From assembly GCF_013002705.1 (NCBI RefSeq), contig NZ_JABEND010000005.1, positions 248,001 to 312,000 on the forward strand: a stretch of 64,000 nt of DNA, given 5' to 3'. Every line of letters starts with the position of its first letter. Positions within the stretch are counted from its first letter, which is position 1. This DNA comes from Nakamurella aerolata (GTDB lineage: Bacteria > Actinomycetota > Actinomycetes > Mycobacteriales > Nakamurellaceae). The position numbers and the translations under genes are program-made. A model generated the notes under the pieces. It ran no database searches. It worked only from the letters and a program-made list of their open reading frames with translations, and was not told the origin of the DNA. Of the stretch, positions 8,454 to 17,903 are shown piece after piece.

Positions 8454-9884
8454 TTAGTCGGAATGTGCGGTGGAACCGGCATCGGGGCGCAGCCGCTGAG
8501 CGATGAGATCGCACACAGCCGCGCCGATCAGGGCCTTGGGCCCGCGGGCCAGCTGCCGCTGCAGCGGCTCGCCGGGCGCGGTGGTGTCAGGGTTCTGCAG
8601 GACGACGGCGGCGTTGTCGGCCACCTCGAAGCCCTGCCCGCCGCTGACCTCGTTGACCACCAGCACGTCGCTGCCCTTGCGGGCCAGCTTGGCCCGCCCG
8701 AAGTCGAGCGCGGACGTCTGCTGGTCGCCGGTCTCAGCGGCGAACCCGACGATGACGCCGATGGTCAGCTCGCCGGCGGCCCTGGCCCGCACCAGGCCGC
8801 GCAGGATGTCCGGGTTCTCGGTGAGCGCGATGCTGCGCCCGGCCTCCGCCGGTTCGGTTCTCCCCGGCCCGGTCTCCGCCGGCTCGGCAGGCGCGGTCCC
8901 GGCAGCGGCGGGCTCGGTGCCTGCACCCGACACCTTTTTGATCTTGTGGTCGGCGACGATGCTCGGCCGGAAGTCGGCGACGGCGGCGTTCATCACCACC
9001 GCGTCGACCCCGGACCCGCCGGCGCCGGCCAGCTCGCCCAGCAGCGCATGTTGCAGCTCAAGGGCGCTGCCCACCCGCCGCACGGTGACGCCCGGCGGGT
9101 CGAGCAGATCGGTGTTGGCGGCGATCAACGTGACGTCGGCGCCGCGGGCGGCGGCCACCAGCGCCAGCGCATAACCCTGCCGGCCGGAACTGCGGTTGCC
9201 CAGGAAGCGCACCGGATCCAGTGGCTCGCGGGTGCCGCCCGCGGTCACCACGATCCGGCGTCCGGCCAGGTCGTACGGCAGGGCGTCAGGACGATGCAGC
9301 AGCAGTTGCGCCAGCTGGGCCAGCTGCTCCGGCTCCGGCAGCCGGCCGGGCCCGGAATCCGGCCCGGTGAGCCGACCGACGGCCGGCGGGACGACCACAA
9401 CACCGCGGGAACGCAGGGTGGCGACGTTGGCCTGGGTGGCAGGGTGCAGCCACATTTCGGTGTGCATCGCGGGGGCGGCGAGCACCGGTGCCTTGCTGGC
9501 CAGCAGGGTCGAGGTGAGCAGGTCGTCGGCCATCCCGGCGGCCGCTCTGGCCAACAGGTCGGCGGTGGCCGGGGCCAACACGATCAGGTCGGCGTGCTGG
9601 CCGATGCGCACATGCCTGACCTCGTCGACCCCGGTGAAGACCGAGGTGGAGACCGGACGTCCGGACAGTGCCTCGAAGGTGGCTGCACCGACGAACTGCA
9701 GCGCGGCCTCGGTGGGGACGACGGTGACGGCCGGTGCCGGCGCGTCGGCGTCCGCCGGGCTGGACGGGTCGGCGGCGCCCGGCAGCGCACGCAACCTGCG
9801 GATCAGCTCACCGGCCTTGTAGGCGGCGATGCCGCCGCCGACGCCGACGACGATCTCGGCGCCGGACTCAGCGGGGATGGGCAT
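8454..9884 (-). CDS. coaBC: Bifunctional phosphopantothenoylcysteine decarboxylase / phosphopantothenate-cysteine ligase
   Basis: A 476-residue bifunctional enzyme for two consecutive steps of coenzyme A synthesis. Residues ~8-215 are the FMN-dependent decarboxylase (VGGGIAAYKAGELIRRL; ATADLLARAAAGMADDLL; APAMHTEMW with the active-site region). Residues ~220-470 are the ligase (VTAGGTREPLDPVRFLGNRSSG; MNAAVADFRP; LTENPDIL; VGFAAETGD). The ligase domain contains an Ala/Pro/Glu/Gly-rich insertion just after KIKK, an unusual low-complexity interruption near the site where CTP and acyl-phosphate intermediates are handled. Just downstream of rpoZ with 26 bp between, probably one transcript. Confidence 0.97.
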   Translation of the reverse strand: MPIPAESGAEIVVGVGGGIAAYKAGELIRRLRALPGAADPSSPADADAPAPAVTVVPTEAALQFVGAATFEALSGRPVSTSVFTGVDEVRHVRIGQHADLIVLAPATADLLARAAAGMADDLLTSTLLASKAPVLAAPAMHTEMWLHPATQANVATLRSRGVVVVPPAVGRLTGPDSGPGRLPEPEQLAQLAQLLLHRPDALPYDLAGRRIVVTAGGTREPLDPVRFLGNRSSGRQGYALALVAAARGADVTLIAANTDLLDPPGVTVRRVGSALELQHALLGELAGAGGSGVDAVVMNAAVADFRPSIVADHKIKKVSGAGTEPAAAGTAPAEPAETGPGRTEPAEAGRSIALTENPDILRGLVRARAAGELTIGVIVGFAAETGDQQTSALDFGRAKLARKGSDVLVVNEVSGGQGFEVADNAAVVLQNPDTTAPGEPLQRQLARGPKALIGAAVCDLIAQRLRPDAGSTAHSD

Positions 9885-9910
9885 CGTCGAGGGTCAGCGT
9901 GGAGCTGACA

Positions 9911-10225
9911 TCAGGCCTTGGCGTTGTCTTCGGTCTCGACACCCTCGGTGTGCTCCAGCTTGCTGTCGTTGATCTCGCGCAACGCGATCGACAGCGGCTT
10001 CTCCTTGGGCAGCGGCTCCACCAGCGGCCCGACGTACTCCAGCAGCCCCTCGCCCAGCTGGGCGTAGTACTCGTTGATCTGCCTGGCCCGCTTGGCGGCG
10101 TAGATGGCCAGGCCGTACTTGCTCGAGGTCTTCTCCAGCAGCTCGTCGATCGGCGGGTAGGTGATGCCCTGGGCGGCGATCTCAGCCGGGGTGGCGGTGG
10201 TTTCGGTGGTCTCGGCGGTGGTCAC
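9911..10225 (-). CDS. rpoZ: DNA-directed RNA polymerase omega subunit
   Basis: A 104-residue small RNA polymerase subunit that helps assemble beta-prime. The actinobacterial signature is clear: [35 protein letters not shown] as a block, then [21 protein letters not shown]. (Described here in parts; the conserved helix carrying the KRARQI motif is around residues 45-55.) GTG 10225 has AGGAG about 9 nt upstream. Neighbours gmk (upstream) and coaBC (downstream) match the usual mIHF-gmk-rpoZ-coaBC-metK-priA order of actinobacteria. Confidence 0.97.
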   Translation of the reverse strand: MTTAETTETTATPAEIAAQGITYPPIDELLEKTSSKYGLAIYAAKRARQINEYYAQLGEGLLEYVGPLVEPLPKEKPLSIALREINDSKLEHTEGVETEDNAKA

Positions 10226-10342
10226 GGAAGGTCAACTCCTACGGCAGGGCGTGCTACGGCGATCGAACATCGATCAGGTCTTGGACAGATCGGCTGACAT
10301 GTCGGGCTGGGCCGAAGGGCCGGTGGGCGACACCCGGGGGTG

Positions 10343-10969
10343 TCAAGACGGCTGGTCAGCGCCGGATCTACTGGTCAATGCTACCAATTCCGCGGTGGCG
10401 GCTTCGACGTCGTGATTGACGATCGTCCGGTCGAACTCCGGCTCGGCCGCCAGCTCTGCTCGTGCCGCCGCGAGCCGGGCCGCGCGCACCGGCTCCGGTT
10501 CGGTGCCGCGGCCGACCAGCCGGCGGGCCAGCTCCTCGTACGACGGTGGTGCCAGGAAGATCAGCATCGGTCCGCCGGCGCCCAGCGGCCCGAGCTTCGC
10601 ACGGACCTGCCGCGCACCCTGCACGTCGATCTCCAGCAGCACGTTCTGCCCGTCCGCCAGCCGCTGCGCGACCGGTCCGGCCGGGGTGCCATAGCAATTG
10701 CCGGCGAACTCGGCCCACTCCAGCATCTCGCCGCCGTCGACCAGCTCGGCGAACCGCTCGCGGCTGACGAAGAAGTAGGAAAAGCCGTCCCGCTCCCCCG
10801 GCCGCGGCGTCCTGGTGGTCGCCGACACCGACAGCCACAGCTCGGGTTCGAGCACGCGCAGCCGCGCCATCACCGTGCTCTTGCCGACCGCCGACGGACC
10901 GGACAGCACGAACAGCCGGCCGGGCGTCGGTACAGCGGCGCCGGCGGGCGGGTCGGGGGCGGGCGTCAT
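10343..10969 (-). CDS. gmk: Guanylate kinase
   Basis: A 208-residue enzyme that phosphorylates GMP to GDP with ATP in purine nucleotide synthesis. The P-loop GPSAVGKST, the GMP-binding [18 protein letters not shown] region, and the lid segment ([14 protein letters not shown]) are visible. The length is typical; a Pro/Ala-rich ~17-residue N-terminal extension precedes the fold. It lies between mihF and rpoZ. A hairpin at 11005-11034 stands in the 322-bp gap upstream and may attenuate read-through from mihF. Confidence 0.97.
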   Translation of the reverse strand: MTPAPDPPAGAAVPTPGRLFVLSGPSAVGKSTVMARLRVLEPELWLSVSATTRTPRPGERDGFSYFFVSRERFAELVDGGEMLEWAEFAGNCYGTPAGPVAQRLADGQNVLLEIDVQGARQVRAKLGPLGAGGPMLIFLAPPSYEELARRLVGRGTEPEPVRAARLAAARAELAAEPEFDRTIVNHDVEAATAELVALTSRSGADQPS

Positions 10970-11291
10970 GGGACAAGTATTGCCTGGCGCACACCAACCG
11001 AGCCGACCGGCCGCGGTTGTCGCGCCGGCCGGTCAAGTTCCGCAACCCACAACGCTCTACGACGAGGGCGTTTCAGCCCCGAGCCGCGTCCAGCGCTCCG
11101 AAACTTGAGTAAGGACCCGGCAACGTGACTGGTGCGGACACCGTGCGTGGACCGTGCCCGCCGGCAAAGCAGCGACCCCGGACCGAACGCCGGGCCAGGA
11201 GCCGGCAATCGCCGTAACTCTCGGGCCCGGAGTCGATCCGGGGTCGGCTGGTGGTGCTTGGCTGGTGCTGGGGCTGTGCTCGGAGCTGTGC
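10970..11291. other. 322-bp intergenic region between gmk and mihF
   Basis: No convincing gene on either strand; short open frames here have poor third-position GC and no ribosome binding site. It holds the hairpin at 11005-11034 and presumably the gmk promoter. Nothing else recognisable. Confidence 0.6.
11005..11034 (-). terminator. Hairpin between mihF and gmk
   Basis: GACCGGCCG and CGGCCGGTC form a perfect 9-bp stem around a 12-nt loop. It lies downstream of mihF and 36 bp before gmk on the minus strand. It may be a terminator or attenuator; there is no U tract. Confidence 0.45.
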
Positions 11292-11606
11292 TTAGAAGCC
11301 GAACTCGTCCAGCAGGGCCTTGCGCTGGCGCTCGCCGAGACCGCGCACGCGGCGGCTGGGGGCGATGTCGAACTGCTCCATCAGCTGGCCGGCGCGGACC
11401 TTGCCGACGCCCGGCAGCGCCTCCAGCAGGGCGGACACCTTCAGCTTCGCCAGTGCCTCATCGGTCTCGGCGTCGGCCAGCACCTGCTTCAGCGTGGTGC
11501 CACCCCGCTTGAGCCGTTCCTTCAGTTCGGCGCGGGCCTTACGGGCGGCCGCGGCCTTTTCCAGCGCGGCTGCGCGCTGCTCGTCGGTCAGTTGGGGCAG
11601 TGCCAC
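11292..11606 (-). CDS. mihF: Integration host factor, actinobacterial type (mIHF)
   Basis: A 104-residue nucleoid-associated protein. The start GTG at 11606 gives the canonical N-terminus VALPQLTDEQRAAALEKA and has GAGGA upstream; the frame is open further but the extension is not family-like. A helical, Lys/Arg-rich N-terminal half is followed by a helix-two-turn-helix region (LLEALPGVGKVRAGQLMEQF) and the C-terminal RVRGLGERQRKALLDEF. The family binds DNA without strong sequence preference and bends it. Placed upstream of gmk, the usual actinobacterial position. Confidence 0.95.
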   Translation of the reverse strand: MALPQLTDEQRAAALEKAAAARKARAELKERLKRGGTTLKQVLADAETDEALAKLKVSALLEALPGVGKVRAGQLMEQFDIAPSRRVRGLGERQRKALLDEFGF

Positions 11607-11955
11607 TTCGTCCTCTTTCGCACGCAGTGGCCCGTGCGGGCCACTGAATTGATTGTTGTCTTTGGTCTGGTCGCTTCGGCCGGCTGGCCAGCTCCGGCGT
11701 CCGGGGCCTCCGCCGGAGGTGGCCCGGTCCGTCCGTTGCTGCTCGACAGACCGCCACACCGGGTGCCGGGGCTGTCTGCAGAGCCAGTAGCGAACCTACC
11801 CACGTGCCGTGAGCTCGGCAATCATGGCTCTGGCTGCGTCCCGATTCCGGCGCTGTGGTAAACGGCACAATGCGCATGGTTCGGGCGCCTGGTGCCGCGC
11901 GGGCGCGCCGGCGACGGGCGGGGCGGCAACACCGGCGCCCGGTCGGGCGGGCTGG
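11607..11955. other. 349-bp intergenic region upstream of mihF
   Basis: No gene supported. It should hold the mihF promoter; the best candidate by eye is at 11793-11821. The part next to accC is very GC-rich, without clear structure. Confidence 0.55.
11793..11821 (-). promoter_or_regulatory. Candidate promoter of the mihF-gmk-rpoZ block
   Basis: On the minus strand TTGCCG, a 17-nt spacer and TAGGTT fit a sigma-70-type -35/-10 pair. Transcription would start near 11786, giving a leader of about 180 nt to mihF. Found by eye only. Confidence 0.35.
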
Positions 11956-13311
11956 TCAGGAGCGCATCCGCGCGATCAGCCCGGTGTCGTACTCGCCGGA
12001 GCCGAACTCCGGGTTGTCCAGCAACTCGGCGTGGAACGCCAGGTTCGATTTCGGGCCGACGACGGTGAACCCGGCGACCGCCTCGCGCAGCCGGGCCAGC
12101 GCCTCGTCCCGGTCGGCGCCGCGGGCGATCAGCTTCGCCATCAGCGAGTCGTAGGCGGGGGTGACGGTGGTTCCGGCGGCGTAGCCGGCGTCCACCCGGA
12201 TGCCCTCGCCGCTCGGTTCCACCCACTCGGTGATGGCGCCAGGGCCGGGCAGGAAGCGCTTGGAGTCTTCGGCGTTGATCCGCAGTTCGATGGCGTGGCC
12301 GGCCGGACCGGCGGTGAGCGCCGAGTCGATGCCGGGGTCCTGGCCCGCGGCGATCAGCAGCTGGGCGCGCACCAGGTCGATGCCGAGCACCTCCTCGGTG
12401 ATCGGGTGCTCCACCTGCAGCCGGGTGTTCATCTCCAGGAAGAAGAACTCGCCGGAGCTGCCGTCACCGGCCGGGGCGAAGAGGAACTCGACGGTGCCGG
12501 CACCGCGGTAGCCGACCGCCTCACCGGCCGCCTGCGCGGCCTGCAGCAGCCGCTGCCTTGTAGCCTCGCCGAGCACCGGGCACGGGGTCTCTTCGGCGAC
12601 CTTCTGGTTCCGGCGTTGCACCGAGCAGTCCCGCTCACCCAGCGCCAACACCCGGCCGTCCGGCAACCCGAGGATCTGCACCTCGACGTGCCGCACGCTG
12701 GGGAAGTACCGCTCGACAAACACCGAATCGTCACCGAACAAGCGTCCGGCGAAGCCGGTGACCTTCTCGTACTCGGCAGCGAGCTGCTCGGGATCGGACA
12801 CCACGGCCATGCCCATGCCGCCACCGCCCGCCGAGGCCTTGATCATCACCGGGTAGCCGATCTGCTCGGCCGCGGCCGCGGCAGCAGCGGCGTCGGCGAG
12901 CGGCTCCTCGGTGCCCGGTGCCACCGGGACACCGGCGGACTGCATCAGGTTGCGGGCGGCGATCTTGTCACCCATCGCGGCGATCGCCTCCGGGCTCGGA
13001 CCGACCCAGACCAGCCCGGCGTCGGTGACCGCCCTGGCGAACTCGGCGTTCTCCGACAGGAAGCCGTACCCGGGGTGAATCGCCTGCGCCCCAGTACTTT
13101 TCGCCGCTTCGAGGATCTTCTCGGCGTTACGGTACGACTCCGCGGGAGCGGCAGCGCCGAGGGCGACCGCCTCGTCGGCCTCGGTGACGAACGGCAGGTC
13201 GGCGTCCACCTCGGAGTACACCGCGACGGTCCGCAGAGCCATCTGTTTCGCGGTGCGGATCACCCTGCGGGCGATCTCGCCGCGGTTGGCCACCAGTACC
13301 GAGTCGAACAT
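11956..13311 (-). CDS. accC: Biotin carboxylase (acetyl-/acyl-CoA carboxylase subunit), stand-alone
   Basis: A 451-residue ATP-grasp enzyme that carboxylates biotin using ATP and bicarbonate. It has the biotin carboxylase N-domain (MFDSVLVANRGEIARRV), the glycine-rich ATP loop (KASAGGGGMGM), the metal and catalytic stretch EMNTRLQVEHPITE, and the C-domain ending near residue 450. The length matches AccC alone: no biotinyl (BCCP, EAMKM) domain is fused, unlike typical actinobacterial AccA3/AccA. No BCCP or carboxyltransferase gene is adjacent. ATG 13311 has AAGGAGA upstream. A pyruvate- or propionyl-CoA carboxylase subunit role is also possible. Confidence 0.93.
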   Translation of the reverse strand: MFDSVLVANRGEIARRVIRTAKQMALRTVAVYSEVDADLPFVTEADEAVALGAAAPAESYRNAEKILEAAKSTGAQAIHPGYGFLSENAEFARAVTDAGLVWVGPSPEAIAAMGDKIAARNLMQSAGVPVAPGTEEPLADAAAAAAAAEQIGYPVMIKASAGGGGMGMAVVSDPEQLAAEYEKVTGFAGRLFGDDSVFVERYFPSVRHVEVQILGLPDGRVLALGERDCSVQRRNQKVAEETPCPVLGEATRQRLLQAAQAAGEAVGYRGAGTVEFLFAPAGDGSSGEFFFLEMNTRLQVEHPITEEVLGIDLVRAQLLIAAGQDPGIDSALTAGPAGHAIELRINAEDSKRFLPGPGAITEWVEPSGEGIRVDAGYAAGTTVTPAYDSLMAKLIARGADRDEALARLREAVAGFTVVGPKSNLAFHAELLDNPEFGSGEYDTGLIARMRS

Positions 13312-13696
13312 GTCCGAGTTCTCCTTGGGGGATGTGTCGAAGTGGGTCGGGGAAGGGTCGAGCGAAGGGTGCAGCCGCGCCGGCCGCCCGCTGACTGTAG
13401 CGAGCAGGGCGGTACCAGGGGTGCGCAGCACCGCGGTTCGCACAGGGCGCACAGAGGCTGGGTCACTAGAATCTGCTCAGTTCAGCAGGGTCGACCCGTG
13501 CGGGGGCGCTTTCACCACGCCTCCGCCCGGTGCACCCACCGGCAACCGAGCAATCATCAGAGGGATGCGTGTCATCGACGAGCACCGAGCGCAAGACGCC
13601 GGGGCCCGGCGATGCCGCGCCCGGCTCCACCAAATCCGACACCTCGGACAACGGGGAACGCAGCGGGCACCGCGGAGACACCGACACCCGACAGCA

Positions 13697-16519
13697 GTGC
13701 CCGGCACCACCGGCGCTGACACGGCATCGACCGAACCGGGTGCCCCAGGGGTGACCCGCCGGCGCACCGGCGACCTGCTCGTCGTCTCCGCCGTCGTTGC
13801 CATGCTGCTGGCGCTGATCGCGGTGCGGCTCGGGCCATCGCTGCTCGGCTCCCGCACCTTCACCGGCACCGATCTGCTGCGCACCTTCGCCCCGTGGGCC
13901 AACCCCGCGCACCCGGTGCAGCCGCAAAACGGCTGGGTCGGCGACTCCGTCGACTTCTGGATCCCGGCCCTCATCAACGCCCAGCACCGGCTGTGGCAGG
14001 GCGACATTCCATTGTGGGTGGGGGCCGGCGGCCCTGGCTCGCCGCTGTTGGCGGTCACCAACCTTGGTCTTCTGACGCCGTTGTCGATCTGGCCGCTGCT
14101 GCTCCCCCCCGAGTGGGCGATGGGCCTGGTCAAGTTGCTGCAGCTGATCGCGGCTTTCACCGGGATGACGTTGTGGCTGCGCCGGGTCGGCCTGCGCACG
14201 GCACCGGCCGCGGCGGCAGGTCTGCTGTATCTCGGCACCGGGTTCTTCGTCTCGTTCGGAACCTGGGTACCGCAGGCCACAACGGCGGCTTTGCTGCCGG
14301 CGCTGCTGTGGACGGTCGAACGGCTGGTGCAGCGCCGCACCTTGACGTCGGCGCTGCCGGTGGCTGTGGTCACGGCCTTCTTGGTGTTCGCGGGATTCCC
14401 GGCGGTGGCTGGGCACGCGCTCTACGCCGGAGCCGCATACTTCATCGTCCGATTGCTGGCCGATCGCCGGCCGGCCGCCGGCTGGGCATCGACGGTGCGG
14501 ACCGGGTTGCTCGGGGTCGGCGCGGTGCTGGTCGGTGTTGCCGTCACCGCATTCCAGTTGCTGGGGCTGGCGAACCTGCTCAGCCAGAGCGAAACCGACT
14601 ACCGCGCAGCGTCTTTCTTCGACACGTTGCCGATGCGGTCGCTGGTGTCGACGGTGCTGCCGCGGGCATTTCTCGACGACGGCTTCGAGGGCACCAACCC
14701 GGTCGAGGCTTACGCCTACGTCGGCGCCGGCACCGTGCTGCTGTCGCTGGCGGCGATCGTCGTCGGGCGCCGGCTACCGATCCGCCGCGGAGTGCTGACG
14801 TACCTGGCCGTCGGCGCGCTGTTCTGCACGTCGGTGATCTGGTTCCAGGGCTTCTGGACCGACTGGCTCGGGCACGTGCCGGTGTTCGCCGGGAGCCTGC
14901 CCGGCCGATTGCGCGGGATGCTGGCCGTCTTCGTGTGCGCGCTCGCCGGGATCGGATTGGCCGGCATCCTGCAACGCGGCGGCACCCGCCGGCAGTACCG
15001 CAGCCGAGCCGCGGTGGTCAGCGGGCTGGCCGTCGTCGGCGTCGCGACGCTGGTGTACCTGGGCCTGCGGTACAGCGGACGCGGCCTGATCCGCACCGGG
15101 GAGCTGTGGGCCGATGTCGGCATCGGCATCGGCGTCCTGCTGCTGCTGGCCACCGCAGCCTGGCTGTCCCGGCGCACGTTGCTGGGTGGGCTGGCCGCGG
15201 CCATGGCCATCGTCCTCAGCGGGGTGCAGATCGTGCTGAGCACGGCGAACTTCTGGCCCACCAGCGCGCCGACCGACTTCTACCAGCGCAACGACTTCGT
15301 CACCGCCGTGCAGCAGCGGCAGGGCACCGACCGGGTCCTCGGTCTCGGCGCCTTCTTCGGCTCGACCGGACAGGCCTACGACATCCGGACGGTGTCCGGC
15401 CACACGTTCCAACCTGCGGAGTGGTCGGAGTACCTGACCAGCATCGACCCCACCGCCTACACCGGGCCGTGGACCAGCCCGACAAGTCCGCGACTGTCGT
15501 TGAATCTGAACGACCCGATGATGCACGGTTCGCTGCTGGACCGGCTCGGCGTTGCATTGGTGGCGCTGGCACCGGGCGAACGGATCCCCGGCATCGCGCT
15601 CGGCCCCGACGGCAAGCCGCCCACCGAATCACCGTGGACGGGCCGGCAGGTGACGCTCGACCCTGGCGAGTCGTTGTCGCGCCGCATCGCCGCGGTCGAC
15701 CTGCAGGGGGTGCGGGTGAACATGCCGATCCCGCGCGAACGCGGTGAGCCACTTGAACTTCGGGCCGAGATCTTCGACGCCGACGGCACCCGCTTGACCT
15801 CCGGATGGTTGAAGCTGGACGGCTCCCCCGCCGGCTGGGTGACCATCCCGGTGACGGGTTGGGCGTTGAGCAACGCGAAGGGGCCGCTGCGCCTGAAGGT
15901 GACCTCGTTCGGCGATCCTGTCGGGCTTTCCGTCGCGAACGGCGCCCCGGCCGTGCAGCTGATTAGCCCTGATCCCCAGGATCAGCTGCGGCTGATCCAT
16001 TCCGACGAGTACGGCACGCTGTGGCAGCGGCTGACGGCCCTGCCCCGGATTCGCTGGGCCGCCGACACCGAAGTGATCGCCGATCCGCAGCAGCGCCTGC
16101 AGCGGTTGGCCTCGCCGCAGTTGTCCCGCTCGACGGTGGTGCTGTCGGCCCCTGGCCCGGCAGCCGCCGGCCGACCGGCGGAAGTCACCGTGACCCTGGA
16201 CTCGGACGACCGGATGATCAACAAGGTGCGGGCCAAGGGTGCCGGATATCTGGTGGTCGCCGATCCGCTGGACCCGGAGGACTGGGAAGCGCGGGTCGAC
16301 GGCACCATCGTCCCGCTGGTCCGCGCCGACCACGCCTTCGTCGCGGTCGCCGTTCCGGCCGGTGAGCACACCGTCGAGATTCGGTTCGTTGGGCGCAATT
16401 CGACGCTCGGCCTTGCCATCTCCGGCTCGGCAGTGCTCGTCTTGCTCGCCGCGGGCGTCACCGGATGGGTGCTGCGCCGGCGCCGGCGGGTGCGGACGGC
16501 CGGCGCGCCCCCCGGCTGA
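13697..16519 (+). CDS. YfhO-like large polytopic membrane protein (first copy)
   Basis: About 940 residues from GTG 13697. Roughly a dozen hydrophobic helices (residues ~20-520) are followed by a ~400-residue extracytoplasmic beta-rich region and one final TM helix with a basic tail. The sequence closely tracks the protein at 41118 (for example MGLVKLLQLIAAFTGMTLWL against LGLVKLLQLVTAFAGMTLWL). YfhO-family proteins in Firmicutes add sugars to wall polymers from lipid carriers; a similar role here is inferred. The N-terminus is uncertain: a better ribosome site (AGAGGG) precedes GTG 13569 in another frame with good codon usage, suggesting a one-base deletion near 13685-13700. It is transcribed opposite to both neighbours. 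Confidence 0.8.
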   Translation: MPGTTGADTASTEPGAPGVTRRRTGDLLVVSAVVAMLLALIAVRLGPSLLGSRTFTGTDLLRTFAPWANPAHPVQPQNGWVGDSVDFWIPALINAQHRLWQGDIPLWVGAGGPGSPLLAVTNLGLLTPLSIWPLLLPPEWAMGLVKLLQLIAAFTGMTLWLRRVGLRTAPAAAAGLLYLGTGFFVSFGTWVPQATTAALLPALLWTVERLVQRRTLTSALPVAVVTAFLVFAGFPAVAGHALYAGAAYFIVRLLADRRPAAGWASTVRTGLLGVGAVLVGVAVTAFQLLGLANLLSQSETDYRAASFFDTLPMRSLVSTVLPRAFLDDGFEGTNPVEAYAYVGAGTVLLSLAAIVVGRRLPIRRGVLTYLAVGALFCTSVIWFQGFWTDWLGHVPVFAGSLPGRLRGMLAVFVCALAGIGLAGILQRGGTRRQYRSRAAVVSGLAVVGVATLVYLGLRYSGRGLIRTGELWADVGIGIGVLLLLATAAWLSRRTLLGGLAAAMAIVLSGVQIVLSTANFWPTSAPTDFYQRNDFVTAVQQRQGTDRVLGLGAFFGSTGQAYDIRTVSGHTFQPAEWSEYLTSIDPTAYTGPWTSPTSPRLSLNLNDPMMHGSLLDRLGVALVALAPGERIPGIALGPDGKPPTESPWTGRQVTLDPGESLSRRIAAVDLQGVRVNMPIPRERGEPLELRAEIFDADGTRLTSGWLKLDGSPAGWVTIPVTGWALSNAKGPLRLKVTSFGDPVGLSVANGAPAVQLISPDPQDQLRLIHSDEYGTLWQRLTALPRIRWAADTEVIADPQQRLQRLASPQLSRSTVVLSAPGPAAAGRPAEVTVTLDSDDRMINKVRAKGAGYLVVADPLDPEDWEARVDGTIVPLVRADHAFVAVAVPAGEHTVEIRFVGRNSTLGLAISGSAVLVLLAAGVTGWVLRRRRRVRTAGAPPG

Positions 16520-16601
16520 CGCGGCACCGGCCGCTGCTGCCCGGCAGGGCGCTGTGCTTGCCGCACACCGGCAATCGTGGTCGGATGAGTTCGGAGCCCG
16601 G

Positions 16602-17822
16602 TTACAGCCCGTCGGTGGCCAGGAAAACCGTTGCGGCGCCGGTGATCCGCACGCCGGACTCATCGGCGGGGATCCATGCGGTGCGGCCCTTGGGAACCGT
16701 CAACGGGGCAGCGGCGGCGCCGTGCAGCTGCGCCGTTCCCGCGGTCACCAGCACCACCTGCGGCCCCGAGTGATCCAGCAGCACCCCGTCGGGAGCGTCG
16801 TCCGGAAGCAGCTTGGACAGCGCAAACTCCTTGGCGGGCGTGGGATACCGCCACACCCCCGGCCCGTCCGGCACCGGGTTGATCACCGGCACCGGGCCGA
16901 CCGAGAAGTCGAGCACCCGCATCAGCTCGGGCACGTCGACGTGCTTGGGGGTGAGCCCGCCGCGCAGCACGTTGTCGGAGTTGGCCATGATCTCGACGCC
17001 GGTCCCGGACAGGTAGGCGTGCAGGTTTCCGGCGCCCAGGTACAGCGCCTGGTCCGGTTGCAGGGTGACGCGGTTCATCAGCAGCGCGGCCAGCACCCCT
17101 GGATCACCCGGGTAGCGCTCCCCCAGTTCCAGCGTGGTGCGGTACTCGGCGGAAAACTCCGACCCGTCCTTGACCCGCCGGACGCACGCGGCCAGCACCG
17201 CGTCCAGCAGCGGGTCGAGGGCCGCGGACGGCATCGAGATGATCGACGAGAACAGCGCCCTTGTCCCGTTCTCGTCGGGTTGTCCTGACAATAGTCCGAG
17301 GTAGCGTTCGAGTTCGGGGCAGCCGAGTTCGGCGAGCAACTGCACGGTCTGCTGCGGGTCGCGGAATCCGCACAACGCATGGAACTCGGTGAGCGCACAG
17401 ATCAACTCGGGTTTGTGTGACGCGTCCTTGTAGTTGCGCCCGGCGGCGTTGATGTCGATGCCGGCCCGCTCCTCGGCAGCGAACCCGGCCTTCGCCTGTT
17501 CCATGGTCGGATGTGCTTGCAGCGACAGCGGTTCGGCAGCGGCCAGTACCTTCAGCAGAAACGGCAGCCGCGTGCCGAACTGGTCCACCGCCTCGCTACC
17601 GAGCTGCCCGGCGGGATCGCCGGCGATGCGGTCAACCAGCGACTGCGGCGCCGAGCCCGCGGACGATCCGGAACCGACCAGCCGCGACGGATCACCGGGA
17701 TGCGCGCCGATCCATAACTCGGCCTGCGGATGCGCAGACGGAGTCGGTTCGCCGAGCAGTTCGGCCAACGCGGTGCGCGATCCCCAGGCGTACGGGCGTA
17801 TGCGGTTCGACATCAACTCCAC
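16602..17822 (-). CDS. manA: Mannose-6-phosphate isomerase, class I
   Basis: A 406-residue zinc enzyme interconverting fructose-6-phosphate and mannose-6-phosphate, the entry to GDP-mannose. Motifs: IRPYAWGSRTALAELLG at the N-terminus; LSLQAHPT and YKDASHKPE (zinc ligands and substrate site); GAGNLHAYLSGTGVEIMANS with the catalytic region. I chose GTG 17822 because VELMSNRIRPYAWG matches the family start; the frame is open to GTG 17861. Last gene of the manB-Trm112-TobH-manA set on the minus strand, an order shared with mycobacteria. It feeds the manB and manC reactions encoded at 19406 and 32923. Confidence 0.96.
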   Translation of the reverse strand: MELMSNRIRPYAWGSRTALAELLGEPTPSAHPQAELWIGAHPGDPSRLVGSGSSAGSAPQSLVDRIAGDPAGQLGSEAVDQFGTRLPFLLKVLAAAEPLSLQAHPTMEQAKAGFAAEERAGIDINAAGRNYKDASHKPELICALTEFHALCGFRDPQQTVQLLAELGCPELERYLGLLSGQPDENGTRALFSSIISMPSAALDPLLDAVLAACVRRVKDGSEFSAEYRTTLELGERYPGDPGVLAALLMNRVTLQPDQALYLGAGNLHAYLSGTGVEIMANSDNVLRGGLTPKHVDVPELMRVLDFSVGPVPVINPVPDGPGVWRYPTPAKEFALSKLLPDDAPDGVLLDHSGPQVVLVTAGTAQLHGAAAAPLTVPKGRTAWIPADESGVRITGAATVFLATDGL

Positions 17823-17903
17823 CGCCCCACGGTAGCCGTCGGCGGCGATCGGAGCGGGCACCGGTGGCGGTCCGGCAGTGTCGGCGCCGGGCGCCGGCGG
17901 GCG

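Noticed and set aside
13184-13568. Longer N-terminus of the first YfhO-like protein from 13184
   Set aside because: It overlaps the accC start antisense and has poor codon usage; the ribosome site and coding signal begin at 13569.
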